Source: Mesoflavibacter sp037029465
GTDB lineage: Bacteria > Bacteroidota > Bacteroidia > Flavobacteriales > Flavobacteriaceae
Direction of reading: 5' to 3'
Assembly (NCBI RefSeq): GCF_037029465.1
Contig: NZ_JAYMEM010000005.1
Span: forward strand, 124,001-188,000
DNA length: 64,000 nucleotides
Shown piece after piece: positions 62,167 to 64,000 of the stretch (positions within the stretch are counted from its first letter, which is position 1; each line of letters opens with the position of its first letter). Position numbers and translations under genes: made by a program. Under the pieces are notes generated by a model that was not told the DNA's origin, did no database searches, and saw only the letters and a list, made by a program, of their open reading frames with translations.

Positions 62167-62861
62167 TTATATTTTTTAATGTATTGAATTTCTAAAGTTA
62201 AGTGAAATTCGGTTTATAATTAACTTAATTAGTGGGAAGAGAAAGTCATTAAGTTTTTACAAAACTACATTTTTAAATTTAAAATAGAATTAAGGAAGCG
62301 TTAAATTAAAGACTTCAAACGTTATTCACATTTATATTATATATCATTTCTTTTCTTTTAAAATTTTAAAAAAATAATGATGATTATTATAGCTTGTTAA
62401 TAGCGGTATAACTTTTTTTAGTTTTTATTTGAAATTACGTTAGACTTCTTCTATTAACAACTTATTAGCTTATTAAGTCTCTGATTTTAAAGCTTAATTA
62501 CTATATTATTAACAACTGTTTATAACCTAAATTAACTAAAGATTTTTAATAAATACTTATAAAATTGGCGTTGAAAATTGACATTTTAGTGCTTATAAGT
62601 TTACAAAAAATTAAGGTTAACTAATTTGGTTGTTAACTAAACGTTACGGATTGTAAATTTTAGCTAATAATCCAAATAAAAGTTTTAAAAAAGAATAAGA
62701 AGATATTAACAACTAATCAATACTTAAAATAGAGAAATTAACAATTATTAGAGTTATTAACTTTTTTACGCATTTATGGATAAGTTACTATATAAAGATT
62801 ATTAATAATGGTAAGCAATTAGTAACTTTGAAGCACTTTAAACAACACAACATCAATTATT
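62167..62861. other. AT-rich 695-base intergenic gap, candidate replication origin
   Basis: No gene is evident. The gap is very AT-rich, has a perfect TTATnCACA DnaA-box-like site (TTATTCACA, 62322-62330), a one-mismatch one on the minus strand (TTATCCATA, 62783-62775), and the motif ATTAACAA repeated at 62453, 62508, 62705 and 62737. A TAACTTTG at 62823-62830 may be the rpiB -7 element. Gene orientation switches here. Evidence is suggestive only. Confidence 0.35.
62823..62830 (+). promoter_or_regulatory. -7-like element TAACTTTG before rpiB
   Basis: TAACTTTG fits TAnnTTTG and lies 31 bases before the rpiB start. No TTG is seen at the -33 distance. Confidence 0.45.
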
Positions 62862-63293
62862 ATGAAAATTTCAATAGGTAACGATCACGCTGGTACAGAA
62901 TATAAATTTGCCATCAAAAAGCATTTAGAAGATAAAGGTATTACAGTTGTTAATTATGGTACAGATGCATCAGATAGTGTAGATTATCCAGATTTTGTTC
63001 ATCCAGTAGCAAAAGATGTTACTGAAGAAGCTGCAGATTTTGGTATTTTAATTTGTGGAAGTGCTAATGGAGTTGCAATGACTGCAAACAAGCATCAAAA
63101 AGTAAGAGCTGGCGTTTGTTGGACTAAAGAAATTACAGAACTTACCCGTTTACACAACAATGCTAATATTATTTGTATTCCTGCGCGTTATACGTCTTTA
63201 CAGCAAGCAATAGCAATGGTAGATACATTTTTAGATACAAAGTTTGAAGGTGGAAGACACCAAAATAGAGTAGATAAAATACCAATGTGTTAA
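62862..63293 (+). CDS. rpiB: Ribose-5-phosphate isomerase B
   Basis: 143 residues. It begins MKISIGNDHAGTEYKFAIKK, with the RpiB/LacAB fold, YPDFVHPVAKDV, and FGILICGSANGVAMTANKH (about 65-83), whose Cys is the catalytic base of the RpiB group. It interconverts ribose-5-phosphate and ribulose-5-phosphate, or a similar sugar phosphate. A -7-like TAACTTTG lies 32 bases before the ATG. The next gene begins 5 bases after its stop, so the two are probably cotranscribed. Confidence 0.94.
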   Translation: MKISIGNDHAGTEYKFAIKKHLEDKGITVVNYGTDASDSVDYPDFVHPVAKDVTEEAADFGILICGSANGVAMTANKHQKVRAGVCWTKEITELTRLHNNANIICIPARYTSLQQAIAMVDTFLDTKFEGGRHQNRVDKIPMC

Positions 63294-63297
63294 TAAC

Positions 63298-64000
63298 ATG
63301 GGTCATCACCATTCACATAATCATGATCATGCACATGATTTAAGAGGAAAAAAACTTTTAATATCTATCCTTTTAAACATAGGTATTACCGCCGCACAAA
63401 TTGTTGGTGGCTTTGTATCTGGTAGTTTATCATTACTTAGTGATGCTTTACACAATTTTACAGATGTTATTTCTTTAATTGTTAGTTATTTTGCATCAAA
63501 ACTTTCAAGAAAAAAAGCGTCTAATAGTAAGACTTTTGGGTACAAACGTGCCGAAATATTAGCAGCTTTTATAAATGCTTCTACGTTAATAATAATAGCT
63601 ATTATATTAATGATTGAAGCCGTAAAGCGCTTTAAAAATCCTGAAACTATTGAGTCAAATCTTGTGATTTGGTTATCACTTTTAGCAATAATTTTTAATG
63701 GATTGAGTGTATTATTACTTAAAAAAGATTCTGAAAGTAATATCAATATAAAATCGGCTTACTTACACTTATTAACAGATATGTTAGCAAGTGTAGCTGT
63801 TTTAATTGGTGGTTTATTAATGAAGTATTACCAATTATTTTGGGTAGATAGTGTATTAACGTTTTTAATAGGCTTATATCTTATTTGGGTTGGTTACGAT
63901 TTGTTAAAAACCTCAACCAAAATGCTTATGTTATTTACACCTTCACATATTAATGTAGAAGATGTTGTAAAGCGTGTTAATAGCTTAGATTATATTAAAA
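63298..64000 (+). CDS. Cation diffusion facilitator (CDF) zinc transporter, partial
   Basis: 234 codons in the window with no stop; it runs off the right edge. The N-terminus has MGHHHSHNHDHAHD, a His-rich metal-binding tail. Six membrane helices follow, with the two CDF metal-site pairs: LLSDALHNFTD (HxxxD in helix 2) and YLHLLTDMLAS (HxxxD in helix 5). The H-D/H-D combination is that of Zn-transporting CzcD/ZitB members. After the membrane part, at TPSHINVEDVVKRVNSLDYIK, the cytosolic C-terminal domain begins. It exports zinc (or cobalt/cadmium) from the cytosol. Confidence 0.93.
   Translation, partial: MGHHHSHNHDHAHDLRGKKLLISILLNIGITAAQIVGGFVSGSLSLLSDALHNFTDVISLIVSYFASKLSRKKASNSKTFGYKRAEILAAFINASTLIIIAIILMIEAVKRFKNPETIESNLVIWLSLLAIIFNGLSVLLLKKDSESNINIKSAYLHLLTDMLASVAVLIGGLLMKYYQLFWVDSVLTFLIGLYLIWVGYDLLKTSTKMLMLFTPSHINVEDVVKRVNSLDYIK

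Overview
The window is about 64 kb of AT-rich chromosome from a member of the Flavobacteriaceae (Bacteroidota), probably marine. The evidence is the gene content (DUF4837, DUF4175, head-GIN and DUF6909-like proteins, a GH3-like protein), promoter elements of the Bacteroidota type (TAnnTTTG, in two cases with an upstream TTG at 18-19 bases), little sign of Shine-Dalgarno spacing, and tightly packed, often overlapping genes. I see no insertion sequence, prophage, CRISPR array or rRNA gene. There is one tRNA (Cys).

Positions 1-30345 (all minus strand) hold a large locus for a cell-surface polysaccharide of the Wzx/Wzy type. Read in the direction of transcription it has: a chain-length regulator-like protein; dTDP-rhamnose synthesis (rfbB-A-C-D); a UDP-sugar dehydrogenase and epimerase pair (UDP-N-acetylhexosaminuronic acid); a complete sulfate activation set (cysQ, a DUF2061 protein, cysC, cysD, cysN); a lipoprotein / YbhN-like / polyprenyl-phosphate hexose synthase-like / large membrane protein / lipoprotein module; a flippase; an acetyltransferase; three PAPS sulfotransferases; a polysaccharide deacetylase; glycosyltransferases; two Wzy/WaaL-like proteins; and finally two different priming phosphoglycosyl transferases, an aminotransferase and the start of a CapD/FlaA1-type dehydratase cut by the window edge. 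There is no PAPS reductase. Three sulfotransferases beside APS/PAPS synthesis and PAP recycling point to a dedicated pathway for a sulfated, rhamnose- and uronic-acid-containing polysaccharide.

Positions 30355-44317 are housekeeping and envelope genes: a DUF6909-like protein, a GH3-like protein, an M23 peptidase, tatA (59 codons, easily missed), DUF4837 lipoprotein, LysM lytic transglycosylase, pgk, two paralogous secreted proteins with SPOR-like C-termini flanking holB and a DoxX protein, and an OmpH/Skp-like lipoprotein. Positions 44550-62166 carry a methyltransferase, mnmG flanked by two near-perfect parS palindromes, ybeY, a giant DUF4175 protein, gltX, an outer-membrane protein, an SPFH protein, glnS, folB, tRNA-Cys, a LysE-family exporter, a head-GIN protein, a YbjQ protein and rnr. 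Then comes a 695-base AT-rich gap, followed by rpiB and the start of a CDF zinc transporter on the plus strand.

Most genes left of the gap at 62.2-62.9 kb are on the minus strand and both to its right are on the plus strand. Together with parS sites 15 kb away and a DnaA-box-like sequence, this makes the gap a candidate replication origin, though the evidence is thin. Most calls rest on motif recognition and gene context; no database search was run.
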